DNA of 64,000 bases, from the NCBI RefSeq assembly GCF_002022505.1, contig NZ_CP019781.1, positions 1,635,501 to 1,699,500 on the forward strand. The letters run 5' to 3'. Numbering within the stretch: position 1 is the first letter of the stretch; each line of letters begins with the position of its first letter. The translations under genes and the position numbers were made by a program. This stretch comes from Bartonella sp. WD16.2 (GTDB lineage: Bacteria > Pseudomonadota > Alphaproteobacteria > Rhizobiales > Rhizobiaceae). This document shows, piece by piece, positions 55,850 to 64,000 of the stretch. Under the pieces are notes generated by a model. That model worked only from the letters and a program-made list of their open reading frames with translations, searched no databases and was not told the origin of the DNA.

Positions 55850-55947
55850 TTATAAAATGTGAGCATTGCCAAATTTTGCGGAATTTGATCCTTCTACAAT
55901 TTTTTGAGATCTTATTCAAAGAAGGTTATTTGCATTTGAGAAGGATG
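55850..55947 (-). pseudogene. rph: N-terminal remnant of RNase PH
   Basis: On the minus strand from 55947 the frame reads HPSQ-MQITFFE-stop-DLKKL, comparable with the RNase PH start RPSK...MRxVSFERGFSKH. After a one-base shift it reads EGSNSAKFGNAHIL-stop, comparable with EGSCLVKFGDTHVLC. The order and spacing of the two blocks agree with a real start region, apart from about five lost codons. The location between hrcA and rdgB is where Rhizobiales carry rph. RNase PH trims the 3' ends of tRNA precursors; RNase T-like or PNPase activity would have to cover for it. Confidence 0.55.
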
Positions 55948-56125
55948 AAGATTAGAGTGCTACATAAAATAGCCTCTCTTTTAATGATAGTACCGTTGAT
56001 GATAAAACATATAGTACTTTTGGCAATAAATATGTAATATTCTTTTTACGTTGCTTTAGAGTATTTGACCAAACCTTAATAAAGCTTATATAAGAAAAAA
56101 GTGTTTTTGAAGTGGTGAAATAATT

Positions 56126-57199
56126 GTGATAAAACAGGCATCTATTACCGATGAGCTTAAAGGGCTTGATGAACGATCGCGTGATATTTTTCGCCATATT
56201 GTTGAAGCCTACCTTAATGATGGTGAACCGGTAGGATCACGTAATCTGTCGCGGCTTTTACAACAAACATTATCACCTGCGACAATTCGTAATGTAATGA
56301 GTGATCTTGAACACCTTGGTTTGATTTATGCACCTCATGTGTCTGCAGGGCGAATGCCAACGCAATCAGGTTTACGATTTTTCGTTGATGCGTTTATGGA
56401 AGTAAGCGATTTGCCATCTGAAGAACGTGAGAATATTGAATTTCAAGTCAAAGAGGCAGGTCATACACAATCAGTTGAACACTTTTTAATCCAAGCTAGC
56501 CAAATTCTTTCAGACCTTTCACGTGGGGCGGGATTGGTTTTAGCAATGAAATATGAAGGTACATTAAAGCATATTGAATTTGTACGTCTTGATGGCGAGC
56601 ATGCTCTTGCAGTTTTAGTGACGCAACAAGGTGAAGTTGAAAACCGCATTATTCATTTACCAGAAGGTGTTACGCATTCGCAATTGACGGAAGCAACAAA
56701 TTTTCTTAATGCTCATATTCAAGGGCGTACGCTCAATGAAGCTAAAATGGAAATTGCACGTTTATGTGTGGAAACGCGAGCTGCACTTGATCAATTATCC
56801 CATCATCTTGTTGAAACTGGATTAGCTCTTTGGGGGGGAGAAGATTCAGATCATAAGATGCATCTTATTGTCCGTGGGCGAAGCAATTTACTTGAAGATG
56901 TAAAAGCAGAAGAAGATTTAGAGCGGTTACGGCATTTATTTGATGATCTTGAAACGCGTGAAAGTATGGCGCAATTACTTGATTTAGCAGATGCAGGTTT
57001 GGGGGTTCGTATCTTTATCGGTTCGGAAAATAAGCTATTTTCGCTTTCAGGTTCTTCCTTAGTGGTAGCACCTTATTGCGATTCACAACAAAGGGTAATT
57101 GGTGCTTTGGGTGTTATTGGGCCAACACGGCTTAATTATGCAAGAATCGTCCCTATGGTTGATTATACAGCTCAACTTATGTCACAGTTATTGCGTTAG
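56126..57199 (+). CDS. hrcA: heat-inducible transcription repressor HrcA
   Basis: A 357-residue repressor of class I heat-shock genes. The N-terminal winged helix has LDERSRDIFRHIVEAYLNDGEPVGSR and SPATIRNVMSDLEHLGLIYAPHVSAGRMPT; the C terminus has GVIGPTRLNYARIVPMVDY. The start is a GTG at 56126 giving MIKQASITDELKGL; no strong ribosome site is visible. HrcA normally binds CIRCE elements, but I saw no complete CIRCE near it. grpE follows 121 bases later. Confidence 0.95.
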   Translation: MIKQASITDELKGLDERSRDIFRHIVEAYLNDGEPVGSRNLSRLLQQTLSPATIRNVMSDLEHLGLIYAPHVSAGRMPTQSGLRFFVDAFMEVSDLPSEERENIEFQVKEAGHTQSVEHFLIQASQILSDLSRGAGLVLAMKYEGTLKHIEFVRLDGEHALAVLVTQQGEVENRIIHLPEGVTHSQLTEATNFLNAHIQGRTLNEAKMEIARLCVETRAALDQLSHHLVETGLALWGGEDSDHKMHLIVRGRSNLLEDVKAEEDLERLRHLFDDLETRESMAQLLDLADAGLGVRIFIGSENKLFSLSGSSLVVAPYCDSQQRVIGALGVIGPTRLNYARIVPMVDYTAQLMSQLLR

Positions 57200-57274
57200 T
57201 TTGTATTAGGCATTTTTATTGTAGACACTCATTATATTAAGGTGAATAAATATCTCTTGATTTTTATCTGCAAA

Positions 57275-57290
57275 ATTTCGATATCGAAAA
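57275..57290. promoter_or_regulatory. 14-base palindrome before grpE
   Basis: TTTCGATATCGAAA at 57276-57289 is a perfect palindrome, about 30 bases before the grpE start and inside the hrcA-grpE gap. It could be an operator or chance. It does not resemble CIRCE. Confidence 0.25.
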
Positions 57291-57320
57291 TAACAAATCT
57301 TATGAAGGAATGGAACTTTT

Positions 57321-57994
57321 ATGTCTGACGAAAAAAACAAATTTACTGATGCTTCATTTGAAAATTGTAATCTAAAAAATCCAAACGATCACGAGGCATT
57401 TAAAAAAGCTGCTGATGAGCTTTTAAAAATGAATAAAGAAGAGGTTTGCGAAAACGTTGAAGAAAAAGAAAGTGAGTCTACGGATCCCTTAGCTGATTTA
57501 CAGAATGAAAATAAGGAACTAAAAAATCAACTTTTACGTTTTGCCGCTGATATGGAAAATCTTCGACGTCGTACAACACGTGATGTAGCTGATGCAAGGG
57601 CTTACGCGATCGCTAATTTTGCCCGCGATATGTTATCTGTTTCTGATAATCTCAATCGTGCTTTGGAAGCTATTCCAGAAGGTGCACGCGAAAATGATAC
57701 TGGTTTGAAAATGTTAGCAGAAGGCGTTGAAATGACAGAGCGGGCTATGATGACAGCTTTAGAACGCCATGGAGTGAAAAAGATTCACCCAGAAGGACAA
57801 AAATTTGATCCTCATTTTCATCAAGCAATGTTTGAAATTCCTAATACTGATGTTCCTGATAATACTGTACAGCAAGTTGTTCAGGCAGGTTATATTATTG
57901 GTGAGCGTGTTTTGCGTCCGGCCATGGTTGGTGTAGCTAAGGGGGGCTTAAAGAAGATTCTATTAAAATTGATCCAGCCTCAGCACATCAGTAA
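57321..57994 (+). CDS. grpE: nucleotide exchange factor GrpE, C terminus frameshifted
   Basis: The DnaK nucleotide exchange factor. A long coiled coil (residues about 45-95, [20 protein letters not shown]) leads to the beta domain ending VGERVLRP-type ([18 protein letters not shown]). As sequenced, the frame runs on to 58106 with a 50-residue unrelated tail. Adding one G to the run of six at 57941-57946 gives [17 protein letters not shown] and a stop at 57994, total 224 residues, the expected rhizobial ending. All functional parts lie before the shift. A ribosome site AAGGAATGG precedes the start. Confidence 0.9.
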
Positions 57995-58096
57995 AAAAGA
58001 TATTTTAAACTGTAGCGGCGTATTATTTTATATTAGACTTTACATTATTAAAGCAATTTTTAGAACAACTTTAAAGAGTACTTTGTTAAAGTGCTC

Positions 58097-58636
58097 TTAT
58101 ACTTGAAGCGGCCAACTTCCTTTTACAATATAAAGGGCGTCACTTGAGGGGTCTTTCGATAGGAGTAAAACAAAGTGATCAACTGCAAAGGGAGGGCAAG
58201 AAAAGTCACTCCGAGTAGATAAATACAAAGAAAGGTCATCAGGTTGAATATCGAGCAGTCGTGCAAGGGTAATATGCGGGGTGTATTGCATCTCATCAGG
58301 AGTTAGTTCTAAACGTTTTTGAATGCATAGTATTTTCTCATGTAAAAGGGTGAGGGGTTCACAAGGTTTTATATGAACAACTAAGGAATGAGGGGAAGTT
58401 TTTGAACCAAAAATTTCAAAGCCATTAGGTTGGAGCATAAAAGGGGGGCATTTTATTGTATCAAAAGCTTCAATAAGTTCATCAGTAACGGAGTCCGCAA
58501 TCTCACCCAAAAAAGACAAGGTGATATGAAAATTTTGTGGGTTAATCCATTGGGCTTTTGGTAAGCCATTTTGCAGTGATATAAGTGCTTTTGTTGTTTC
58601 TTGAGGAATTTTAATAGCAGCAAATAGACGTGGCAT
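58097..58636 (-). CDS. thpR: RNA 2',3'-cyclic phosphodiesterase ThpR
   Basis: A 179-residue 2H phosphoesterase (LigT/ThpR). The two catalytic HxTL motifs are [10 protein letters not shown] (His37, Thr39) and [10 protein letters not shown] (His121, Thr123). The family opens RNA 2',3'-cyclic phosphates; its cellular role is unclear. It converges on grpE; the raw grpE frame overlaps its end by ten bases, which disappears when the grpE frameshift is corrected. Confidence 0.92.
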   Translation of the reverse strand: MPRLFAAIKIPQETTKALISLQNGLPKAQWINPQNFHITLSFLGEIADSVTDELIEAFDTIKCPPFMLQPNGFEIFGSKTSPHSLVVHIKPCEPLTLLHEKILCIQKRLELTPDEMQYTPHITLARLLDIQPDDLSLYLSTRSDFSCPPFAVDHFVLLLSKDPSSDALYIVKGSWPLQV

Positions 58637-58664
58637 GGAGCCTCCTTATTGGTTAGAAGATAAT
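58637..58664. other. start of a long noncoding gap upstream of thpR
   Basis: The region 58637-59541, between thpR and batS, has no intact gene. It contains the weak EIIA trace and the hprK remnant listed next; the middle part (58893-59267) shows nothing readable apart from a six-base inverted repeat at about 59054-59076. Confidence 0.4.
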
Positions 58665-58892
58665 TTATTTGACGCTTAAGAATGTGGTGATGGGTAAACT
58701 AAGATAGAGCTGATTATTACAAGATAGATAATAACGTAGACAGAAATAACTAACCCCTATATTGTCAATTGAATTCATAAGATTATTTGTGTTGAAAGGG
58801 GAAGTACTGTTACCAATAAAAGAAACTTTTGGGTGAACATTAGAATGGCAAATTTGATATATGATTTGTGAAAAGATAAAATATCTATCCAT
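58665..58892 (-). pseudogene. weak possible remnant of a PTS EIIA (mannose-type) gene
   Basis: A 75-codon frame without ribosome site. Its segment SFIGNSTSPFNTNNLM, followed by DNIGVSYFCL, can be laid against DMFGGTPSNLAISLM and NIEVIAGVNL of mannose-type EIIA proteins, with one insertion and one deletion. In Rhizobiales the order is chvI-chvG-hprK-EIIA-HPr, and here it would follow the batR-batS-hprK remnants in the right direction. The match is weak and may be chance; the frame is unlikely to be a real gene in either case. Confidence 0.28.
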
Positions 58893-59267
58893 TTTAATTG
58901 CACTGAATGCAGCTTAAAATAAGGGGAATTTGAAAATTCTTGTTACTTAATAATCTTTATTGACTCAAAAAGTGGCAAAAAGATTACGTTCTAGCGTACC
59001 TAACTAAAAAGTAAGCTTTTCTGGTTTCGGAAATTTTTATTATTATACAAAACATTACCAATGTACTAAGAGTAATGTTTCTAAAAAGAATATTTTGGTA
59101 GTTTCACAAATGGCTATAATTTGTATTTTATGAAAGCTAAAAAATTTCAAAAGAAGGATGTGTTAATTCATAAATTAAAAAATTTAATTAATGGAAAAAC
59201 GTTCATATTCAAGACTAAAGAGAATAATGCAGCTAGTAAATTCGTTTTCTAAATTTTATTGCAAAAG

Positions 59268-59500
59268 CTAACTTCGCAAATTTAAGCACTGTTCTTTAAG
59301 TCTTCTGAAATATTGTTTACGGAATTTTTTATTTTTTGCACACAATATCACGCTCTGATCATTAATCAGTTTTACTTTATGTTGTGGTTGGCTCATACAG
59401 TCAAATAAGGTAAGAGAGAGGGATAATTTTCTTTGTTCAGGAAAATTGATAATCGCCAGCTTTTTATTTTTTAGTTAGAGATAGTTAGCATAGCAATATT
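59268..59500 (-). pseudogene. hprK: remnant of HPr kinase/phosphorylase
   Basis: Downstream of batS the minus strand reads LAIINFPEQRKLSLSLTLFDC (split here as LAIINFPEQRK and LSLSLTLFDC), comparable with GVLIRGPSGSGKSxLALxLI around the HprK P-loop, followed by HKVKLINDQSVILCAKNKKF, comparable with xARLVADDQxxLxxRxGRL. NIAMLTI just before could be the NIHATxV start. The P-loop is destroyed and stops lie on both sides. In alphaproteobacteria hprK directly follows chvG, as here. HprK would have regulated the PTS through HPr phosphorylation. Confidence 0.5.
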
Positions 59501-59541
59501 TTATCTTTTTTTGCACCATGGTGTATTGTGAGTAGGAGGTT

Positions 59542-61326
59542 CTATTTGGCGAGGGGAAGAACAATAATAAACCGAGCACCAGTTTTGCTATTTTCAAGTA
59601 TGGGGTCAATAATATTTTCAGCTGTGAGTGTTCCATTATGGGCTTCAATAATTTGCCGACTAATAGATAAACCAAGTCCTGAATTTTGTCCAAATGTATC
59701 TTCATTTGGTCTGTCAGTATAAAAACGTTCAAAAATGTGATCGATACTCTCTGAACGAATGCCAGGGCCATTATCTTCAACAGTTAAGATAAGAGTTGAA
59801 GCATTATTTTTCATTGTAATACGGATTTCACCATTGTTACGGGGAATGAAGGAACGCGCATTTTCAATAAGATTAGAAATGACTTGACCTAAACGCAATT
59901 CATGCCCCAAAACAAGATAGGGTTTACCGTAAGGGCGCGGTATAATATTAAGGCTTATATTAATAGTTTGCTTATTACGATATACTTCACGAACAGCGTG
60001 AATAAGACTTTCCAAAAGCTGACTCATATCAACAATTTGCGCAGTTTCACGGGCAAGTTCTGCGTCTAGCCGTGAAGCGTCAGAAATATCGGTAATTAAA
60101 CGGTCAAGACGACGGACATCATGTTGGATAATTTCGAATAGTTGTTTTTGTGCTGCTTCGTTTTTAGCCAATGGTAACGTTTCGACAGCACTGCGCAGTG
60201 AAGTAAGAGGATTTTTTAGTTCATGGCTCACATCGGCAGCGAAGCGTTCGATAGCTTCAATACGTGTATAAAGGGCATTAGTCATATCGCGTATAGAAGT
60301 TGAGAGATGGCCAATTTCATCTTCACGTTCTGAAAAATCAGGAATTTCCACCCGCTTATTGTTGCCATGACGCACACGATTGGCAGAGGCAGATAATTTG
60401 CTCAATGGATTAGCAATTGTATAGGCTAAAAACAAAGAAAGTACCAAAAGTACACTGCCAACAACCGCAAAAACTTTAAAAATAACAAGTCTTTCAGCTT
60501 TCACAATATTATCAATATCTGAACTGAGGGTTGAAAGAAGAAGAGCACCAACTACTGCACGATAGCGTTGCACAGGAACAGCAACCGAGACAATCAATTG
60601 CCCGTGCTTGTTACGTCGTTGAGCGGTAGCAGAAGAGCCATTTAATGCTTGATAAACTTCTGGGTAGATATCACCATTATTTTTTGTTTGCTCTCTATCA
60701 AGAGCAAGGCCACCACCATAAAGTGCATATGAAAACCATGAATATAAGCGTTTCCAGGGACTTTGTTTTGTTTCAATGGCGGGAAGATCATAGCTAGAAA
60801 CTATTCCACTGGAATAAAGAACACGTGAATCAAGAAGCAAAGTAGCATCCCGATCATAAATACGTGCTCTTGTTGTTTTCGGTGTGATAAGACGGCGTAA
60901 AAGTGGAGCTATTTGTTCCGGGTTAATAGGAAAATCCCAAGTGTCAGTTGATTGAGGTGTTGGTGTAACACTTTCTCCAGCTTGTAATTCCAAAAGTTTT
61001 TGGGGATCAATTAAAATAGAGTTAGTATCTACTGTTGCAGAGGCAGCAATGGCTCCAGCAATGATTTTTCCTTGGGTGCGCAAACTTTCAATTTTTGCTT
61101 CAATCAAACCGTCACGAAATTGTTTAGGATACAAAATACTTGTAACCAAAATGCAAAGGGCAGCGAGATTTAAAATGACAATGCGGCGTGTAAGACTAGA
61201 AAAAAACAATTGTCTAAATAAACGCTGTCCCCGAAAATGCAAATGAGTAAGCATACGAAATCGTGCAGGGGAAACGTTATTGGGTGTTTTATTTGATACA
61301 GTGCTTGATTGAGTATTTGTTGTCAT
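59542..61326 (-). CDS. batS: sensor histidine kinase BatS (ChvG/ExoS type)
   Basis: A 594-residue membrane kinase: transmembrane helix 1 at about 48-66, a periplasmic sensor domain, helix 2 at about 280-302, HAMP at 303-355, the phosphorylated His367 in AADVSHELKNPLTSL, and the ATPase boxes DNGPGI and NSGLGLSI. ChvG orthologues sense acid or envelope change; in Bartonella the BatR/BatS pair responds to near-neutral pH and activates the VirB type IV secretion system and its effectors. It lies 39 bases after batR on the same strand. Downstream hprK is decayed. Confidence 0.93.
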   Translation of the reverse strand: MTTNTQSSTVSNKTPNNVSPARFRMLTHLHFRGQRLFRQLFFSSLTRRIVILNLAALCILVTSILYPKQFRDGLIEAKIESLRTQGKIIAGAIAASATVDTNSILIDPQKLLELQAGESVTPTPQSTDTWDFPINPEQIAPLLRRLITPKTTRARIYDRDATLLLDSRVLYSSGIVSSYDLPAIETKQSPWKRLYSWFSYALYGGGLALDREQTKNNGDIYPEVYQALNGSSATAQRRNKHGQLIVSVAVPVQRYRAVVGALLLSTLSSDIDNIVKAERLVIFKVFAVVGSVLLVLSLFLAYTIANPLSKLSASANRVRHGNNKRVEIPDFSEREDEIGHLSTSIRDMTNALYTRIEAIERFAADVSHELKNPLTSLRSAVETLPLAKNEAAQKQLFEIIQHDVRRLDRLITDISDASRLDAELARETAQIVDMSQLLESLIHAVREVYRNKQTINISLNIIPRPYGKPYLVLGHELRLGQVISNLIENARSFIPRNNGEIRITMKNNASTLILTVEDNGPGIRSESIDHIFERFYTDRPNEDTFGQNSGLGLSISRQIIEAHNGTLTAENIIDPILENSKTGARFIIVLPLAK

Positions 61327-61365
61327 TGATTTGATTATTGTTCAAACTGTTGTAACACAATAACT

Positions 61366-62088
61366 TTAAACCTCATGAAAACGATAACCTACACCATAAA
61401 GCGTCTCAATCATTGCAAAATCATCATCCACTTGTTTAAATTTTTTACGCAAACGTTTAATATGACTATCAATGGTACGATCATCTACATAAACTTGATC
61501 ATTATAGGCGGCATCCATTAAAGCATCACGACTTTTCACAACTCCTGGTCGTTGCGCTAAAGTTTGCAGAATTAAAAATTCTGTAACTGTTAATATAACA
61601 GGTCTATTTTTCCATGTACAGGTGTGACGTTCTTGATCCATAACGAGATCTCCGCGTTTAAGAGAAGAGGCAGGTGGTGTCCCTGTTAGAAGCGATTGAT
61701 TGCGAGCGTTTGAACGGCGTAAAATAGCTTTTACTCGCTCAATAAGAAGACGTTGAGAGAAAGGTTTGGTAATAAAATCGTCAGCACCCATTTTAAGCCC
61801 AAAAAGTTCATCAATTTCATCGTCTTTAGATGTAAGAAAAATAACTGGGATATCAGACTTCTGACGTAGTCGACGCAAAAGTTCCATTCCATCCATTCGT
61901 GGCATTTTAATATCAAAAATAGCTAAATGAGGGGGATGTAACGTTAAGCCTTTAAGCGCAGATGCTCCATCTGTATAGCTTTCAACCCGATAGCCTTCTG
62001 TTTCAAGTGCAAAAGATAAGGATGTCAAAATATTGCGATCATCATCGACAAGTACAATCGTTTGGGTGATTGCTGGAGTATCCTTCAT
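61366..62088 (-). CDS. batR: response regulator BatR (ChvI type, OmpR family)
   Basis: A 240-residue regulator: receiver domain with acidic pocket in VLVDDDRN and the phosphoacceptor Asp59 in [13 protein letters not shown], then an OmpR-type winged helix ([30 protein letters not shown] and [16 protein letters not shown]). These are hallmark sequences of the ChvI group. Partner of batS. The 900-base gap upstream must hold its promoter; no binding site could be assigned. Confidence 0.94.
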   Translation of the reverse strand: MKDTPAITQTIVLVDDDRNILTSLSFALETEGYRVESYTDGASALKGLTLHPPHLAIFDIKMPRMDGMELLRRLRQKSDIPVIFLTSKDDEIDELFGLKMGADDFITKPFSQRLLIERVKAILRRSNARNQSLLTGTPPASSLKRGDLVMDQERHTCTWKNRPVILTVTEFLILQTLAQRPGVVKSRDALMDAAYNDQVYVDDRTIDSHIKRLRKKFKQVDDDFAMIETLYGVGYRFHEV

Positions 62089-62988
62089 AGCTTCTTAGAC
62101 CTTTCTATCGCTGTGGCAGAAAATCGCCCATAGCTGTTATATGAGAGTTCATATTTTTTTTGCAAAACAAATATGGTACAAATTGTAGCAAAGTAAAATA
62201 CATTTCGTCTTAATGGTAAAGACTATTTTTTCTTTGCAGTTTTGTAATGCGTTTTTGCTTAATTAGGATTCCCTCGCTTAGTGTAGGTTTTCATTGAGGT
62301 ATTTTTTACAAAATCTACCATTGTTTATAATAAAGAAGAAAAAGAGTTCATTTTTAATGGTTGGAGTTTATAAAGTGCACCTAATCTATTTTTACAGTAT
62401 GGTGATATAGGGGGAATAGGTGCGCTATTAAAGATACGCTGTTATTGTACGAAAGAAAATTATAAAAGGATTTTAAATTTTTCTAAAATTAGCCAATTAA
62501 TATAGGCAATTATAAACAAAAAGAAAACAACCTTAAAGCTGCGTTTAATAATTTTCAGTTTGGCACAGACAAAATCGATTTTAAATTGAAAATTGCGAAA
62601 TTGTTTTGAGTAGAGAAGTTCAAAATTAAAGAAATATTTGAAGGAGTGGTTTTAATCGTTAATAATTCGTATGATATTTCTTTTATTAATGTTTGCAATC
62701 TGATCATAAAGATTACAAGTCTGCTGCTGTACAAGGTTTAAAAAACTAAAGAGAGTTTTATAGAAAAAAGCTACAATACACTCGTTTTTGAAATCAATGT
62801 TAAAGCCGCTTGATAAACTATTTTGAATAAATACTGTGTATTTCTGACATTGGCCAAATATGATAAGAGTGATAGGTAACTCTCTATTTTTAGATAAGTT
62901 ATGGACCATTAATGGCCCTTAAGAAAAATTGAAAAACGTAAAATCCTGCTTTTATCGTATCATATGGCTCTGTAAGAGTTTTAAAAGT
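62089..62988. other. 900-base gap upstream of batR, no clear gene
   Basis: In Rhizobiales pckA is divergent from chvI here. I looked for it on the plus strand; the segment near 62540 (FNNFQFGTDKI) is only faintly like the pckA TGxHTGRSxKDKF region and does not convince. A minus-strand 85-codon frame (62652-62909) is listed separately. Confidence 0.4.
62652..62909 (-). CDS. doubtful small protein of unknown family
   Basis: An 85-residue frame starting ATG at 62909 with AAGGG seven bases upstream. The sequence (including LIIFGQCQKYTVFIQNSL and NLVQQQTCNLYDQIANINKR) is neither strongly hydrophobic nor low complexity, and has three cysteines, but I recognise no family, signal peptide or membrane helix. 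It lies in the decayed-looking gap between the copper chaperone and batR, so it may be chance or part of a remnant. Confidence 0.25.
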   Translation of the reverse strand: MVHNLSKNRELPITLIIFGQCQKYTVFIQNSLSSGFNIDFKNECIVAFFYKTLFSFLNLVQQQTCNLYDQIANINKRNIIRIIND

Positions 62989-63501
62989 TTATTGAGAGGT
63001 ATTTGGTTTAGAAGATGATGTTGCTCCTATAGCATCTACGGAAAAGTCAACATTAATTGCTCCAGCTTTCTCAAATGTTAATTTTGCATTGATTTTATTG
63101 CCTTGTTGAAATGGCTGTGAAAGTCCTATAAACATAATGTGATTACCACCAGGTTTCAATATGATTTCACCATTACCGGGAATTTCAATGCCATTAGACA
63201 GTTTTTTCATTTGCATAATATTGTTAACTGCTGCCATGGAATGAATTTCTGTTTCTTGTACTCCGTCCATTGAAATAGCAATTAACCGATCAGGGGTGTT
63301 ACCATGATTAATAATATGGAGATAACCGCTACCAACTTTTGCACTTTTAGGTGTTTCTCGTGTCCAAGGGTAGATGATTTCTAAGTCGCCAAGTTTATAT
63401 TGGTTAACATTTGCAATTGCAGGTAGGGTTATAAAAGTACACAAGATACAAGTGATAATAGTTTTAAATGCATATTGCGTATAAGTAGTGTGTGTGTCCA
63501 T
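62989..63501 (-). CDS. PCu(A)C-type periplasmic copper chaperone
   Basis: A 170-residue exported protein: signal peptide with hydrophobic core TIITCILCTFITLPAIA, then a DUF461 domain. The copper ligands fit the family pattern with His-x-Met at both ends: EIHSMAAVNNIMQMKK and GGNHIMFIGL. Such proteins deliver Cu(I) to cytochrome oxidase CuA or CuB centres. An ATG at 63513 is in frame, but the ATG at 63501 has GGAGAG four bases upstream and is the better start. Confidence 0.9.
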   Translation of the reverse strand: MDTHTTYTQYAFKTIITCILCTFITLPAIANVNQYKLGDLEIIYPWTRETPKSAKVGSGYLHIINHGNTPDRLIAISMDGVQETEIHSMAAVNNIMQMKKLSNGIEIPGNGEIILKPGGNHIMFIGLSQPFQQGNKINAKLTFEKAGAINVDFSVDAIGATSSSKPNTSQ

Positions 63502-64000
63502 AAAACTCTCCATTTTAGAGCGGATTGGTTTATTTTTAGTTTGTTAAACTCATGTTAATTTTAAGTGCAATTCTTATACATATCAATAAAAGGTAATATT
63601 GCACAAATTATGTTGGTGTAAATGATTAAAAAGGGAAGGGCATATGCATATTAGTTAAAGAAATGAGAAAAGTTTAAAATGATCAGAAAGAAAATAATTT
63701 AGGGAGTACATAAGAATTAAGAGTTTTGCTCCATTCAAAGATGGGTTTAATTTTATAAGCGATGTAGAAATACTTATGTTTAGAAATTAAGTTGCTCTAT
63801 TGCAGCCAATATAAAGTCTATTTAAGTGCGATTGGAAATATTTAGATAAACTTATTGTGCGCGAACGATATTTTTACAAACTTTGCCTTGAATATTTTTA
63901 GTCATTGTGAGAAATAAAAGTTAAGGAAAAGGGAAACAATTATTCTTATTCCTTCAAGTTTTATAGGCGTAATTTACAGCTTTGTGGGAGATATGCTATT
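63502..64000. other. window end, noncoding as far as visible
   Basis: About 500 AT-rich bases upstream of the copper chaperone with no convincing open frame, repeat or remnant. The part nearest 63501 should hold that gene's promoter. Confidence 0.45.

Noticed and set aside
55955-55963. GAGTGCTAC, like half of a CIRCE operator, 160 bases before hrcA
   Set aside because: The matching left arm TTAGCACTC is absent at the required nine-base spacing.
55952-56197. 81-codon minus-strand frame overlapping the hrcA start
   Set aside because: Overlaps the start of hrcA on the other strand and has no family features.
62500-62600. Possible pckA trace upstream of batR
   Set aside because: Only a few residues (QFGTDKI) can be matched, without a second block at the right spacing.

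Overview
The window is an AT-rich stretch of an alphaproteobacterial chromosome. It is most likely a Bartonella or close Bartonellaceae relative. This rests on a BatR/BatS (ChvI/ChvG-type) two-component pair, an IalB-family secreted protein, a class I lysyl-tRNA synthetase, a TsaE-phosphotransferase fusion, AddAB recombination genes, and gene orders typical of Rhizobiales. The species cannot be named from the sequence alone. No rRNA, tRNA, CRISPR array, insertion sequence, prophage or secretion-system locus was seen.

Layout. 0-1.8 kb: RNA methyltransferase, lapA-like gene and ihfB (minus). 1.9-5.7 kb: lptC-lptA-lptB and ptsN, with decayed rpoN and hpf between lptB and ptsN. 6.5-9 kb: IalB-family gene, rlmN, LysE exporter. 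9.1-14.4 kb: argG pseudogene, lysS, prfC, trxA. 14.5-25.6 kb (minus): addA, addB, tsaE-phosphotransferase, a PAS histidine kinase, then an ahcY remnant. 26.3-31.2 kb (minus): NDUFA9-like gene, folC, accD, a trpA remnant, an EI24-type membrane protein. 31.5-40 kb (minus): coaBC, ubiB, ubiE, gyrB, comM. 40.4-48.8 kb: tamA-tamB and a convergent ABC exporter. 49-55.5 kb: infC, an alpha/beta hydrolase, a YgjP-type metallopeptidase, remnants of a HAD phosphatase and dapD, dapE, hemW, rdgB. 55.8-58.6 kb: rph remnant, hrcA, grpE, thpR. 58.7-63.5 kb: hprK remnant, batS, batR, a PCu(A)C copper chaperone.

Two themes go beyond ordinary housekeeping. First, many long gaps contain strongly decayed coding sequence, readable by eye, at the place where Rhizobiales gene order predicts a gene: rpoN, hpf, argG, ahcY, trpA, a HAD nucleotidase, dapD, rph and hprK, with weaker traces of a PTS EIIA gene and murU. 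This is a record of reductive evolution caught before the DNA was removed. Second, five otherwise intact genes (lysS twice, addB, the PAS kinase, tamB, grpE) are each broken by one missing base, every time in a run of identical bases. Adding one base to each run restores a full-length frame. That pattern points to assembly error, or possibly to homopolymer slippage, so those genes should not be called dead without read-level checking.

I did not find a convincing new multi-gene system. The most unusual intact protein architecture is a ribbon-helix-helix (FitA-like) domain at the front of CoaBC.
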